64,000 bases of DNA, taken from NCBI GenBank assembly GCA_002900995.3, contig PJEW03000013.1, positions 72,519 through 136,518 on the forward strand, in the 5' to 3' direction. Shown here in pieces: positions 34,501 through 44,924 of the stretch. A program made the translations under genes and the position numbers. Numbering within the stretch: the first letter of the stretch is position 1; each line of letters opens with the position of its first letter. Under the pieces are notes generated by a model that worked only from the letters and a program-made list of their open reading frames with translations, was not told the origin of the DNA and did not search any database. This stretch comes from Ganoderma boninense (Eukaryota; Basidiomycota; Agaricomycetes; Polyporales; Polyporaceae).

Positions 34501-34678
34501 GAAGGCCAAAGCCCCTAAGAGCAAGAAGAAATCGCCCCGGAAGCCGGTGGACAAGGACCCGCTTGAAACTGTTCCCGAAGACGCGGAGAGCGACCACTCA
34601 GGCGGCGGGCCTGTCGCTGGGTCCTCAAAGGGATCCGGCAAGCAACGGGTCCCGGGCACACAGTACAGGCGTCGGTAG
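28517..34678 (+). CDS. very large protein (about 1774 aa) with a possible ParB-like motif
   Basis: Eleven exons with matching phases: 28517-28633, 28692-28874, 28936-29130, 29182-29250, 29302-29914, 29969-30366, 30419-31096, 31447-31614, 31673-32629, 32680-34183, 34236-34678. Introns are 50-61 nt except the seventh (350 nt), which carries five hairpins. The start MPATVSNRKPEDEG is followed by about 150 acidic, disordered residues. Exon 5 has an ordered domain: LDGSKID near residue 270 and LSGNHRRGAATKY near 313-325, which resembles the ParB/sulfiredoxin-fold box (G-x-H-R-x-x-A), followed by a coiled coil (AKELTETQAKLRAHQ). Exons 6-9 encode a long ordered region of unknown type; exons 10-11 are Pro/Ser-rich with basic segments (KAKAPKSKKKSPRK), likely nuclear. 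The ParB relation rests on a short motif and is tentative. No frameshift; coding quality is high. Confidence 0.75.
31126..31405. repeat. hairpin family 1, five copies inside an intron
   Basis: Copies at 31126-31154, 31181-31209, 31238-31266, 31295-31323 and 31377-31405, loops TCCAC, CCCAA, TGCGA, ATTTT and ACTCT. All lie in intron 7 (31097-31446) of the large gene. The first two share flanks (TGCTGCAT before, CATCCAGAG after). The first three have G at stem position 8, giving a G:T wobble. The third also has a change in the second arm (CTATGGCGC). Confidence 0.95.
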
Positions 34679-35147
34679 GACAGTCATGTAAAAATATCGC
34701 GCCATCTTTTTGAACGCTGCGGACGGACAAATCGGACTATCGTTCCTGTAGACCGGTCGCGCGGATGCGAACGAGGCTGTCAGTGCGTCTTCGAACTTTA
34801 GCTACCTCATTCAATGTAATTTCTGTGTAAGACTTGTAATCAGTTCAGCTGCTTCATATTGTACTTTCGTATTCCTCATTCAAATGAGTGCATCCAGCGG
34901 CGGACATGTCTCCCCATTGTGAAGCTGTGCATCAACCTAATATATGATGCTCAATTTGGCAAATTGTTCAGCCACTGCGACCTGGTCTTTTCAGACAAGC
35001 AAGCTGACTTGCGGACAATGCGTAACTCCGAAAATATTTGTCCGTGCCTCGATCGGCCTTTGGCTATCCGTGACAACAGCCTACGAGGGTTGGCGACCAC
35101 TGGAAATCAGAGCGCTGTCCGCACCCCCGTTTTCTTTCTCCAACGAC
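34679..35147. other. intergenic between the two large genes
   Basis: About 470 nt with no hairpin and no supported gene; presumably the terminator of the upstream gene and the promoter of the next. The two genes run in the same direction. Confidence 0.5.
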
Positions 35148-38100
35148 ATGAGCAGCGATAGCGAAGAATCCGACACTGAACTGAGGTGCGTCCCTCATTG
35201 TATGCGGGGGAAGGTGGAGTCGTAACACAGCGCAGAGTTGTTCGGACTGTAGAGGCCCACCCCGGCTTGAGTGGAGAAATCCCCGAGAATGGTTTCGGGG
35301 CGCGGCTCTTCCAACAGGACACTGTGAACGATGGGGAGGAGGTTGACTTCGACATCACCGCGTTGCCCCCGACATGGAATGACGGGGACGGTCTCGACCA
35401 GACTACGCTCACGAACACGGTCCTCGCCCAGTTCGCCTGCGACGACAACATCGACCAAAAGTATAACAACATCCAAGAGGAGACCAGGTCGCTTGCAGAA
35501 CTACGGGCCCTATACGAGCATGGTTCCGAGCCTATGGTCCGCGAACAGGCCATTCGCCTCCTCAAGAAGAAGATCAAGCTCACCATCCCCAACCGCATGA
35601 CGTACAAGAACACACACAAGGACATTGTGTACAGCAACACGGGGGTACGTCGTTATTACGCATGCAACCTGCCCGTCCTGTCCCCAACACCTACATCGTC
35701 CCCCAGATGCATCTTGATCTCCGCCAGATGTTAGGCAATCGTATCGGCCTCGACGCTCTCCTACCTAACATGGCGGACCCCCTCGCTCGCTTTGACCCGC
35801 TCTGGACTTTCCGACTCGCCACTGACCGACGCTACATGCAGTTCAACGGCACTGTCGACTTCCTCAACTGGGACCCCAACGGTCGCTTCGTTTATATCGG
35901 ATCTGTCCGACAAGTCGAGCACGCCTATCTCGTCATGGTGCCGAACACGGCCATAGGTGCTCCTGTTAATCCCAACGGCGTCCCCACCTATAAGAACATC
36001 CGCCCTATGGATGTCCGCAGCGTCCGAGCTGTCTTTATGATGCTAGCCTACATGCTAGCCAAGGTAAACTACGGTGCTATCCACGCGAACGACCCGTATC
36101 CCAGTCTCGATCCCAACAAGCCTGTGAGCGAATGGGCTTGTAACATCCTGTGAGCATCTCTATTCATCCAGCATACGCGACATTGCGAATCATCCGCTAT
36201 GTCGCTTGGAGACAACTGCACCATCCCTTTTGATGGACAGCCGAATGGCAAATTCGGATGACGTCTGCGACATAGCGGCTGTCCCGCTATGTCGCACTCT
36301 GTCTCCCGACGTAGCGGTCATCCCGCTATGTCGCACTCTGTCTCCCGACATAGCGGCCATCCCGCTATGTCGCCTACATATCTGAAGTGAGACTAACCAG
36401 CGCGACATAGCGGTCGTCCCGCTATGTCGCCTACATATCTGAAGTGAAACTAACCAGCGCGACATAGCGGTCGTCCCGCTATGTCGCACTCTGTCTCCCG
36501 ACATAGCGGCCGTCCCGCTATGTCGCACTCTGTCTCCCGACATAGCGGCCGTCCCGCTATGTCGCGTGGTTACGATCATGACATGTAATATAAGACATGG
36601 GCTTATACCGACATGTCATGATGAACGGTTTGCTAAATTCCATCCTCTGTCGGTTAGAGAACTCGAAGGAGTCAACCGTAATATGTCATTCCATCTATTA
36701 GAGATATTCTCATTTCATCCATTGTGTATCAGTGACATACGACTAACATTGTTTTTGAAGCTACACGAAATATTACGACATCAATCTTCAAACCACTTTT
36801 CGCCTTCATAAAGAGATAGCCCGTTCGTATGCTCAATGGCTCGCGGAAGCTCCTCAGGAGTATCGCGATACAATCTGTGGCTCTTCGGTTCCATGCGCGT
36901 TCTCGTCCAAACACGGGCAGAATAGACTCGTCAACGGAGAAGGCACCCACGATCAGCAACGCCAGTTCTGGGCTCGCACAGTAGATCATCGTCATCTCGC
37001 CGTTTACAAAGTCGCTCTCGCCCTTCACATTCAGTGCGCAGCGCAATATCCTCTTCTTGATCCAAATACTGACGTGCTTCCTGTAGATGCTCCGAAGTTG
37101 GTTCTTGGGATCCTGTCTCTCAACAGGAAATCCTCGATGAATATGGAGAGGAGTTGTACGACAGCCCCGACAGAGCGAACCGCGCTCGCATCGACCTCGA
37201 TAACTTTCCAGATCTCGTGGACGAAGACGGCAAGGATATCGATATATACACCCCCGACGGCAATCCCGTTCCCCGCTTGGTCGCTATTGAACCAGACGAC
37301 GGTCCCCGCTTCTGCGCCCTCTTGCCTTACCTTCCCAAGTGTCGCTCCCTCTTCGTAGGTCAACACGCAGGCCAAATGTTCGAGGACAACGATGAAGAAG
37401 ACGACATGGAGGTCGAAGACGTCCTCAACGATCACGGCAGCATCAACGACGCTGACGAGGCCGGGGCTCCATCTCGCCATTACAGACCTTCCCCTCGCGA
37501 TATCGCGTTCCAGGTCTATCCGACCGCTTTTACCCACACGCTCGGTAACTGGCAGGCTAAGGGCCTCATCACTGCCCTCGCATCTCGCATCTCCACGGTG
37601 TCACGCTCCGTCGCGCGTTTCCCCAATGGCGCCCCCGCCATCGAAGGCTCCATCTCTCAGTGCTATAATAACTTTTCTCATCATACCCGTCGCAGCGCTG
37701 GGCAACATATCGTCCAACGCGGTATCCTTACTGGTGTAACAGCTGGCGCTTGGGCCTCAAACGCTCACGCACAGACAACCGCCTCTAAGCTCTTCAAACA
37801 CGTCACCCACGATCTCCCTCACAAGGCACTCGAGGAACAGGTCAATAATGTCATCGAGACTAGCTTGCGATTTGAAAACGTGTTCACCGTTCACATGCAT
37901 CGTCTCGCTCCCCAGTATCTCGAAGGAGATGCTTTCTTCTCCTCAGTCATCGAGCCTCTCATCGACGCCTGCGGTCATGCCGACGTGTTCGAGGCGCTGC
38001 GTGATTCCACCACAATCCTCAGACCCGGTGTACGCCTGTTCCATCTCTTTCACTAACGTTTTCGCTGACTCTGTTGGTGCAGGTTTACCCATCCATGCTC

Positions 38101-40320
38101 CTCTGGACAGCCTTTCCAATCACTGTCATGATGGAGGAAATCTGGAAGACACACATCCGCCCAGTGTTGGACAAGCGCCAACGCCATCGTACAACCGGGG
38201 CTGTCGCGGTCAACCCGCGCTCCCGTCGCGTTCCTCCAATCGACCATCTCGCCAACGTCCCTCCTCCCCAATGGCTCGAGTTGCTGGCCATGCTCGAACG
38301 CTCCCTCTGCTTCGCCCACACCGGCAGCGCCCCTTCCCTCGCTTACGCCCTCATGAAACGCACTTTCACTAGTCGCGCTTTGCTCGATGGTTATCTTCCA
38401 TTCTTTTGGGATGGTCTGGAGATCCCAGAGTCTGCCCCTCTCCTCCCTCGCCTGTATATGCACAAGTGGCCTATTGACAAGTTCAAACAACCACTTCTCG
38501 CTTCGAAGCGTTCCCAGCTTCTGACGTATGGCCCCGCTCATCTCGCTGTATGTTGTTTTTCTATTTGCTTTCCTTACATCCCACGCCTTACTGGTAATTC
38601 CAAGGGGTACTCTGCTACATTCAAGATTCATCTCCGGCTTGCACGCGCTCGCGTACAGAGCGGCGCTCAGTCTGCTCAAGACCAGATCGACGTTGCACTG
38701 ACCATTCTGACAGAGGTGATCGTTGACGCGTTCATCGTCGATGCCACTGACATCGTCCGCAAGACCCTCAAATCTTTGAAGGACCATGCTGACCTCCATC
38801 CTGAGCAGTACAACATGGAGTGGGTCAAAGTACGATGGGAAAGTTTCTGTCGCTGGGAGGCGACCAAAGAACGACTTGACTTCGGTCGGGATTACGACAC
38901 TTACGTTCTGCTCTCCCGCGCGCTCGCTGCCTCAGAGGATGACCCCATCCATCGCCTTCCCCAGAGCACCATCCCTTCTATCTCCATCGGTGACCTTGCT
39001 CGTGCCATATACGATATCTGTCGCCGCGCAGAACTCCGCCAACAAATTCGCGCCCCAGTCTGGCGTGACGGTACTCTCCCTGCCGTCGCTCGCATGGCCA
39101 TCGCTCACGCCCACAACCGCATGGGTCGCGCAGTCACAGAAGAGGAAAAGGGCAACCAAATCGTCAAGTTCCTCACGTCTGCGCTCCTCAACCGCAATGT
39201 CCACTTCTTTCCCAACTCACCTGCTGACGGCAACCCATTCCCCTCCGTTGACAGCTGGACATACCTCGGTAAACGGCCTTCACCCGCTGACATCGCAAGC
39301 AACAACCTCGAAAGCATCGGTGAACGGCGTCGAAGACTTTGCGCTGAAGAAGGTCGTCTCGCGAGCCAGGGCGATGTCAACGCGGACTGGACGGTTCTCG
39401 ACTGCGACATCGAATCCTTCGCCAACTACATAGATCGCACATGTCTCCCAACGGAGTGGGAGTACAGGAACGAGTCGTCCATCGCTCACAATGAGGAGAT
39501 CTTGCCTGTGTATGAATGGGCCGAGAAACGCCTTCAGATCCCCACCAGAGACTCCTACACACGGCTTGCCCTTGCCCTTGGCTTCCTCTTCACAAAGCTT
39601 GCGCCATGGCACGTCTATTGTCCCGATTTAGACAAGACGAAGCAGTATCCTGTCATGGAGAATGTCTGCAAGAAGCTCAAAGGACTTACCGCCACCACCC
39701 GTCATCAGTCCGTCGCCATTGCCCACCAGCTTCCCTGGATCTACAAGGAACGCAAAGGCGCTTCTCAGCTCGATCTGTACTTCACGCAGGCGACTGTGAC
39801 CATACTGTTGTGGGCTGATCCATCTTCACCTCTGCGTGTTGAGCTCGCTCGCAAAGGCAAGAAAAATTCTCTTATCTCCGCCTATAACCACAAGCACAGT
39901 ACGTCCCACTATCCAGGTCGTTGTCTCTGCCTCTTCCACTGACTGCGCATTGCAGCTACGAAAGGCCTAGGAGTCGCGAACATGGTTAGACTGGGCGTGT
40001 TGGATGCCCAAGGCGTCGGTCTCCTCAAGGCTCCCAAACCCAATGTTAGCTACTTCGCTCGTCGCGATCGCGACATTCAAGAGCTTAGTGAAAGCGTTAC
40101 GTCTGCTTTCCGCCGCGGCCCAGATGCGATTTACAACCTCGTCCTCAACATTTTCCACAGCGAAGTCACCAATTTTCTCCTGAAGAAAGGCGAATTTCCC
40201 TCCCGACCACCTCCCGTTGAACAGCCCGAGTCTTCTGTGGCGACCCGTCGTCGGGCGAGAGAAGTGATTGAGTTGTCAGACGATGAAGAGGAAGGGCGTA
40301 GAGTAAAGCGTCGTCATTAG
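35148..40320 (+). CDS. large conserved-looking protein of unknown function (about 1431 aa)
   Basis: Seven exons in matching phase: 35148-35185, 35236-35644, 35707-36149, 36761-37082, 37127-38029, 38083-39898, 39956-40320. The first intron junctions are typical; the third intron is 611 nt and holds eight hairpins. A 57-nt in-frame segment at about 38,549-38,605 starts GTATGT and ends AAG, and may be another intron, which would give about 1412 residues. The N-terminus is acidic (MSSDSEESDTE). The body is ordered, with long helical stretches, and no membrane segments. The C-terminus (EVIELSDDEEEGRRVKRRH) is an acidic patch followed by a basic tail that could act as a nuclear signal. I do not recognise any domain. 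It lies 470 nt downstream of the ParB-like gene; the shared hairpins and orientation suggest they belong together. Confidence 0.75.
36177..36565. repeat. hairpin family 1 array, eight copies inside an intron
   Basis: Copies at 36177-36205, 36267-36295, 36306-36334, 36345-36373, 36402-36430, 36459-36487, 36498-36526 and 36537-36565. Two spacer types occur: a 10-nt one (ACTCTGTCTC) giving a 39-nt period, and a 28-nt one (CTACATATCTGAAG followed by 14 more) giving a 57-nt period. Four copies start CCGAC instead of GCGAC because the 10-nt spacer ends in C. Loops are AATCA, CTGTC, TCATC, CCATC, TCGTC, TCGTC, CCGTC and CCGTC. All lie in intron 3 (36150-36760) of the 1431-aa gene. Confidence 0.95.
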
Positions 40321-40442
40321 CTCAGGTTCTTACGCATCGTTCAATATTGTATCTCCGGTCTAATCTCATATTCCACCACTCATCGTCCAATTTGCTTGCA
40401 CTTGAAAGAGGGGCCTAATGGCACGCTTGGCTGTCTGTCACT

Positions 40443-40631
40443 GCGACTTTGCGGATCTACCGCTATGTCGCATTGTAACGGTCCCTTTCTTGCGACATAG
40501 CGGATATTTCGCTATGTCGCGACTGCGAAGAGCATGACATATTGTGGCAAAAGATAACCAAATCACGGAGCAAGCATACATATATCGTTCACATCTTTGA
40601 CCGCGACATTGCGGATATCCCGCTATGTCGC
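40443..40631. repeat. hairpin family 1, three copies (40443-40471, 40492-40520, 40603-40631)
   Basis: Loops ATCTA, ATATT and ATATC. In the second copy the right arm is TCGCTATGTCGC, losing one pair. In the third the inverted repeat extends five bases further on each side (TGACC ... GGTCA). They follow the stop codon of the 1431-aa gene by 120 nt. Confidence 0.9.
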
Positions 40632-42116
40632 GGTCAGAGGGACGGTCCGTCACTTCAGTCTGACACCATAGAGTCAATCCATACAGATTTTTGTTCATAT
40701 CATATCAGGTCGCTCTGTCTACTGAATGTCATATGACAATCATACGCATCATATGTTGGAGTCATTTCTGTATCTCAAACATTTCAATCTCGATATTTAC
40801 TGACAAAAGCATCCACAATATTTCAGCCGACTGTGGACTGTGTTGTTCCCGACATTTTGGTTATTGTATCTTTTAAAGTTGAATGTCAATGGGATGTCAA
40901 TATAATACCAAAGGTCTGCTTACAACTTCGTCACGTTGGGCGTATTGATCACAGTGGGATTGAAATCCAATCGGTCATTGTGTCTTCCTATTTTTGCGGG
41001 AAATGATAGATTTTCCGTCGCTTCGTCTCGCATGAATGACCCCTCTTCGCACTTTGTCGTGCTGACAACGACACGTCGCTCCTTTGACGAACGGCGGGGG
41101 GTTGGGATCTGTAACGATCCACGCTGCCAAAATCATCATGAAATGTTTGACTCTCGTATGCCACGATTTCTTACCTGATTCAACGTAACTTGCGTTGGAA
41201 TGCTCGTCGGCCCTCTGTCACTGCATTCGTTCCATGAGTTTTCAATCACCGCCGCTTGCCCAAATAAACCCATGGTAACTTCTTCCACCCCCGTCAACAG
41301 AAATAGAAATTCTTCGGCGGACGGCAAGGCTGTTGTTCTGAGTGCTTGCCCGACATCGTCACGTTCGCACTCTCTGTGCTCCTGGCCCTCGCATCCACTG
41401 AGACTCCGCGATGGACTCCTCGAGGAAGATCGCGTTGGCTGACCACCATTGTCGCGTGACTCCATGGGTGTGGCGCAGGTGATGAGCGAGGGGAGGGGGT
41501 GTAGCACACTCTCACTTTCTTGCTGCCTCTATATCCATATTCCGCTCGCTTCTGGTGCGCCTCGCGTGTGTGCGGCATAACGTTGCATTGCTTACGTCTT
41601 CGCGTTCTCGAATCACACATCTTCTTTGATGCCCTCGCTTGCTGATTTAGGCGTTCTTATCACATCCGTGCTGTTACGCACCGTCCTCCAATGTTCCGTA
41701 CCTTCCGTCTCTATGGGTCTTTCCCCTTCGTTATGTCCACATGGGCACTATTCCCTTGCAATCGTTTTGCTGTCTACCTCTGCATCATTTGTAGTGTCTG
41801 CCTGGCGTTCATGTGATATCTTCTAACACATGATATCTTATGTCGTCTCATAATCACCCGTTCATTGACATCTTACCCGTTCTGACTCTGTTGTTCTCAT
41901 TCTTGCCATTTGAGGCAGAATGATCTTGATGTCAACACCTTACATATATACTAACGCACATAGGCATGTGTTGAGCACAATGTATACATCATCAATCGAT
42001 TATAAAGTTGGCACTATAGTGGGACCTGAGTCATTTTTCAAACACTTTCTCATGTCGCGGATCGAATGTATAAGGTTACAGATTCACGCATTTACAGCTG
42101 GTGGAAAGCAATATCT

Positions 42117-42145
42117 GCGACATAGCGGCTGCTCCGCTATGTCGC
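42117..42145. repeat. hairpin family 1, single copy
   Basis: Perfect 12-bp stem with loop CTGCT in an otherwise AT-rich intergenic stretch, which makes the GC-rich insertion easy to see. No clear target-site duplication flanks it. Confidence 0.9.
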
Positions 42146-42913
42146 ACTTGCAACGAATGCGCCATAATTTTCCCCTTGTAATATCCGGACAATGCCATTG
42201 GGATATACTTGCGATCGGTGCATTATATCCGATGATACAATAACATTCTGTCGTAGAAACTGCAGTTGGTATCGAAACGAACATACGAATATGTCTTAGA
42301 CGTGATGCTTCTTAACAACACAAGTCCCATTGGCTCCGTGCAACACAGTTTACCGTTATCTCATACGATGTTATTTGAGCCATCATTGTGCAGGAGTGCG
42401 CACAACAGATGTTAATGGACAGGAACATATCCCAAATTTATGTATGGTAGATAAACATAACATGGGTCCGTAATTGGGGGTCCGCTGACTTAAGAGTGCA
42501 TGAAAGAAGCGCGTGGCTAAACATTCGAGCCGATGAGAACGCAGTGGGAAGGGAAGGAAACGAAGTATCCAAAAAAGTAAGCGTGTGGACGGAAATGATG
42601 CCACAGGGACGGTCCGCTGTCGTATGTACCGCGTGGATGCAGAACTATAGAGCCCACGCACCACACAGGAAAGTTGAAGAGTAGTGAACCTCCAATGTGT
42701 ATGTACTGTGAGACACAGCGTGGAAATGTTCAGCGGAAAAACAGTTCACGAGTCGAATATGGAGCGCAGTGCCATGAGTTGGTGAACAGGCGGTGAATTA
42801 GAAGAGGAAGCAAGACCACGTGTAGAGAGCCGAGTAGAACAATTGCAGAACGCCTAGTTGGCAGTCAAAAGGGCAGTACGGGGGTGTGGACAATCCGCTC
42901 TCGCACACCCACC

Positions 42914-43681
42914 ATGCCCTTCATCATGCCCTCCAACTACGACCAGCGCGCTTACGATGCTCTCTCCGAACTCATTCGCACTGTAACGCAAGGTGGCCAA
43001 TTCACACCCACTCCCCTTTCGAAGGACGCGGAACGCCAATTCCTCCTCGGTATCATCTTCCAGAGGCAAGACGCGCAACTGGAGGCCGCAAAAAGGGAGC
43101 AGTCCGAGGGCGAGGCCTTGGCAGGCACGCAAGCGGGCGTGGGTGTGGGCAACGTCGGAGTCAGCGGAGGCGCGGAGGATGAGGAGCAGGATGGCGTGGC
43201 GATCATCTCTGAGTTCCGAAATCGCCTCTACAACCTCGCCCCAGGTACGATCGTCGACGTACTCTTTTATCAACTGCGCGAGTACCTGGAGCGGGAGGTG
43301 TTATTGTCCGCCAAGCAGATTGAGGTCTGGAGGGAAGAATACCAGGCCCTGACGCGTGGGCAGCAGCTCGTTCGGTCCTCGAACGACGTGGTCGAGGCGA
43401 TGTACACCGTGCTGGGGACATCGATGGACATCCAAGACCTCACGAAGCTGCACGCCAGGACCGGCAGAGCCGACGTCGCCGACCAGCTGGCCAACGCGGA
43501 GCTGCAGATGGCGGAGTGGCTCCGGACGTACAAGGTGGTGCTCAGGCAACACATCAAGATCGCGCACGACTGTAAGTTGTTGTTTCGTATGTTGAGGACA
43601 TTACTGACTTGTAGTACAGTGCTAGACGTTCTGTGTGAGAGCGACGCTGAGCTCACGAACGAGCTTTTCGGAGTGGTCTGA
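42914..43681 (+). CDS. small paralogue family, member 3 (intact, 239 aa)
   Basis: ATG at 42914 in the same context as member 2 (CACCCACCATG). Exon 1 42914-43571, exon 2 43620-43681, phase-1 intron of 48 nt, 239 residues. N-terminal helix AYDALSELIRTVTQGG, a Gly/Glu linker (about residues 70-90), then the family domain (PGTIVDVLFYQLREYLE, EYQALTRGQ, VRSSNDVVEAM, LHARTGRADVADQL). After the intron LLDVL matches member 2. Intron position and phase are identical in all three members, so they descend from one spliced gene and are not retrocopies. Function unknown. It lies 15 kb from member 2, at the other border of the hairpin zone. Confidence 0.8.
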   Translation: MPFIMPSNYDQRAYDALSELIRTVTQGGQFTPTPLSKDAERQFLLGIIFQRQDAQLEAAKREQSEGEALAGTQAGVGVGNVGVSGGAEDEEQDGVAIISEFRNRLYNLAPGTIVDVLFYQLREYLEREVLLSAKQIEVWREEYQALTRGQQLVRSSNDVVEAMYTVLGTSMDIQDLTKLHARTGRADVADQLANAELQMAEWLRTYKVVLRQHIKIAHDCKLLFRMLRTLLTCSTVLDVLCESDAELTNELFGVV

Positions 43682-43900
43682 CCCCCTGGATATTTCTCGA
43701 CGTCCACCCTCCGTGTCTCATGTATAACGTCTTCCTGACTCCTCATCGTCTTGTCGCCTGTTGCAGTCCCATCTTTGTAAATGCACGTTGATCTTAAATG
43801 CATTTCTTGGACCATATGTTCCCGTGTGATGTCACCCATTTCGCAGATCGTTGTATCGATCTGCTTTAGATTCCTTACATATAACCGGGAAGAGTTTGTT

Positions 43901-43994
43901 GCGACATTGCGGGCCAACCGCTATGTCGCGTTTGCAGACTTGTTTTCATTTGGTCCGATTCGTTCGCGACATAGCGGACATTCCGCTATGTCGC
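43901..43994. repeat. hairpin family 1, two copies (43901-43929, 43966-43994)
   Basis: Loops GCCAA and ACATT; the first has T at stem position 8. These are the rightmost copies of the family in the window; none was found from 44.0 to 64.0 kb. Confidence 0.9.
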
Positions 43995-44094
43995 ATGTTT
44001 CATACATTTCAACTCATGGCATTTGACCCAGTCTTCACGGCGATGAATAGGGGAACATCAATGCGCATAACGGGTTATTAGACCTCGTCCAGTG

Positions 44095-44215
44095 GCTCAT
44101 CCCTAGGGATGAGATAACCCCAACGGTAGGGGCACAAACCCCTGCCGTAGGGTTACATGCCCCTACTCTAGGGGTTGCCTCACCCCATTTTAGGGTTAAG
44201 GGGCACCTACAAGAA
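44095..44215. repeat. cluster of CCCTA/TAGGG short palindromes
   Basis: Five short inverted repeats in 120 nt: CCCTAGGG, CCCCAACGGTAGGGG, ACCCCTGCCGTAGGGT, CCCCTACTCTAGGGG and ACCCCATTTTAGGGTT. They resemble telomeric words in both orientations but are not in register. They lie exactly between the two palindrome zones. Confidence 0.65.
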
Positions 44216-44370
44216 GTAGGTGTAGAAGTCTCGTAAATGAGTGTAGTAATAGTAATAAGCACCAGTAGATTACTTGGGCAACACTTTGTAAGGGTAAAGA
44301 CTAGAAAGGGTTATATCACGAAGATGGAGCTTACGTAGAACAACTGCACAAGAGGTAAGTGATTGAGCGC

Positions 44371-44923
44371 ATCTGGTGCAGGGGCCCGACCTGGTCGGGC
44401 TCGCGCGAGTGAGTAGGCATGGACAGTGCCGCCCGACCTGGTCGGGCTCGCGCGAGTGAGGACTGCCAGTGGCTGTGAGAAATGAATAATGGGGCGCTGA
44501 CGGCATCCGGTGCAGGGGCCCGACCTGGTCGGGCTCGCGCGAGTGAGTAGGCATGGACAGTGCCGCCCGACCTGGTCGGGCTCGCGCCTGAGTGAGCGAT
44601 GCATGTGGCTGTGAGAAATGAATAATGAGGCGCCGACGGCATCCGGTGCAGGGGCAGACCTGGTCGGGCTCGCGCGAGTGAGTAGGCATGGACAGTGCCT
44701 GAGAACATACATGTTGAGTGGGGTGCTGAGCAACCTGACGGAGCGATGCATGTGCTTCAAGTATGGATTATGAGGAGGACTCCGACCAGCACATGCATCG
44801 CTCCGTCAGGTTGCTCAGCACCCCACTCAACATTGTATTCTCAGGCACTGTCCATGCCTACTCACTCGCGCGAGCCCGACCAGGTCGGGCCCCTGCACCG
44901 GATGCCGTCGGCGCCCCATTAGT
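44371..44923. repeat. 134-bp tandem repeats plus a long inverted repeat, palindrome family 2
   Basis: Three tandem units (period 134-136) each contain CATCCGGTGCAGGGG, the palindrome GCCCGACCTGGTCGGGC and CTCGCGCGAGTGAGTAGGC. Palindromes at 44384-44400, 44431-44447, 44518-44534, 44565-44581, a damaged one at 44654-44669, and 44874-44890. The last unit (about 44,640-44,757) and the stretch 44,790-44,923 are inverted copies separated by about 30 nt, so a hairpin of about 120 bp can form. Confidence 0.85.
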
Positions 44924-44924
44924 C

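Larger units (their letters stand above)
40321..42913. other. intergenic region, 2.6 kb, with scattered hairpins
   Basis: No gene is supported. The sequence is more AT-rich than its neighbours, with low-quality open frames on both strands. Four hairpins of family 1 lie here (separate entries). The last 150 nt precede paralogue 3. Confidence 0.5.

Noticed and set aside
36177..36565. CRISPR array
   Set aside because: Spacing is regular, but the spacers are only two repeated sequences, repeats are perfect hairpins with variable loops, and the host is a basidiomycete.
24543..43994. Family-1 hairpins as rho-independent terminators
   Set aside because: They lack a T-run, occur inside introns, and this is a eukaryote.
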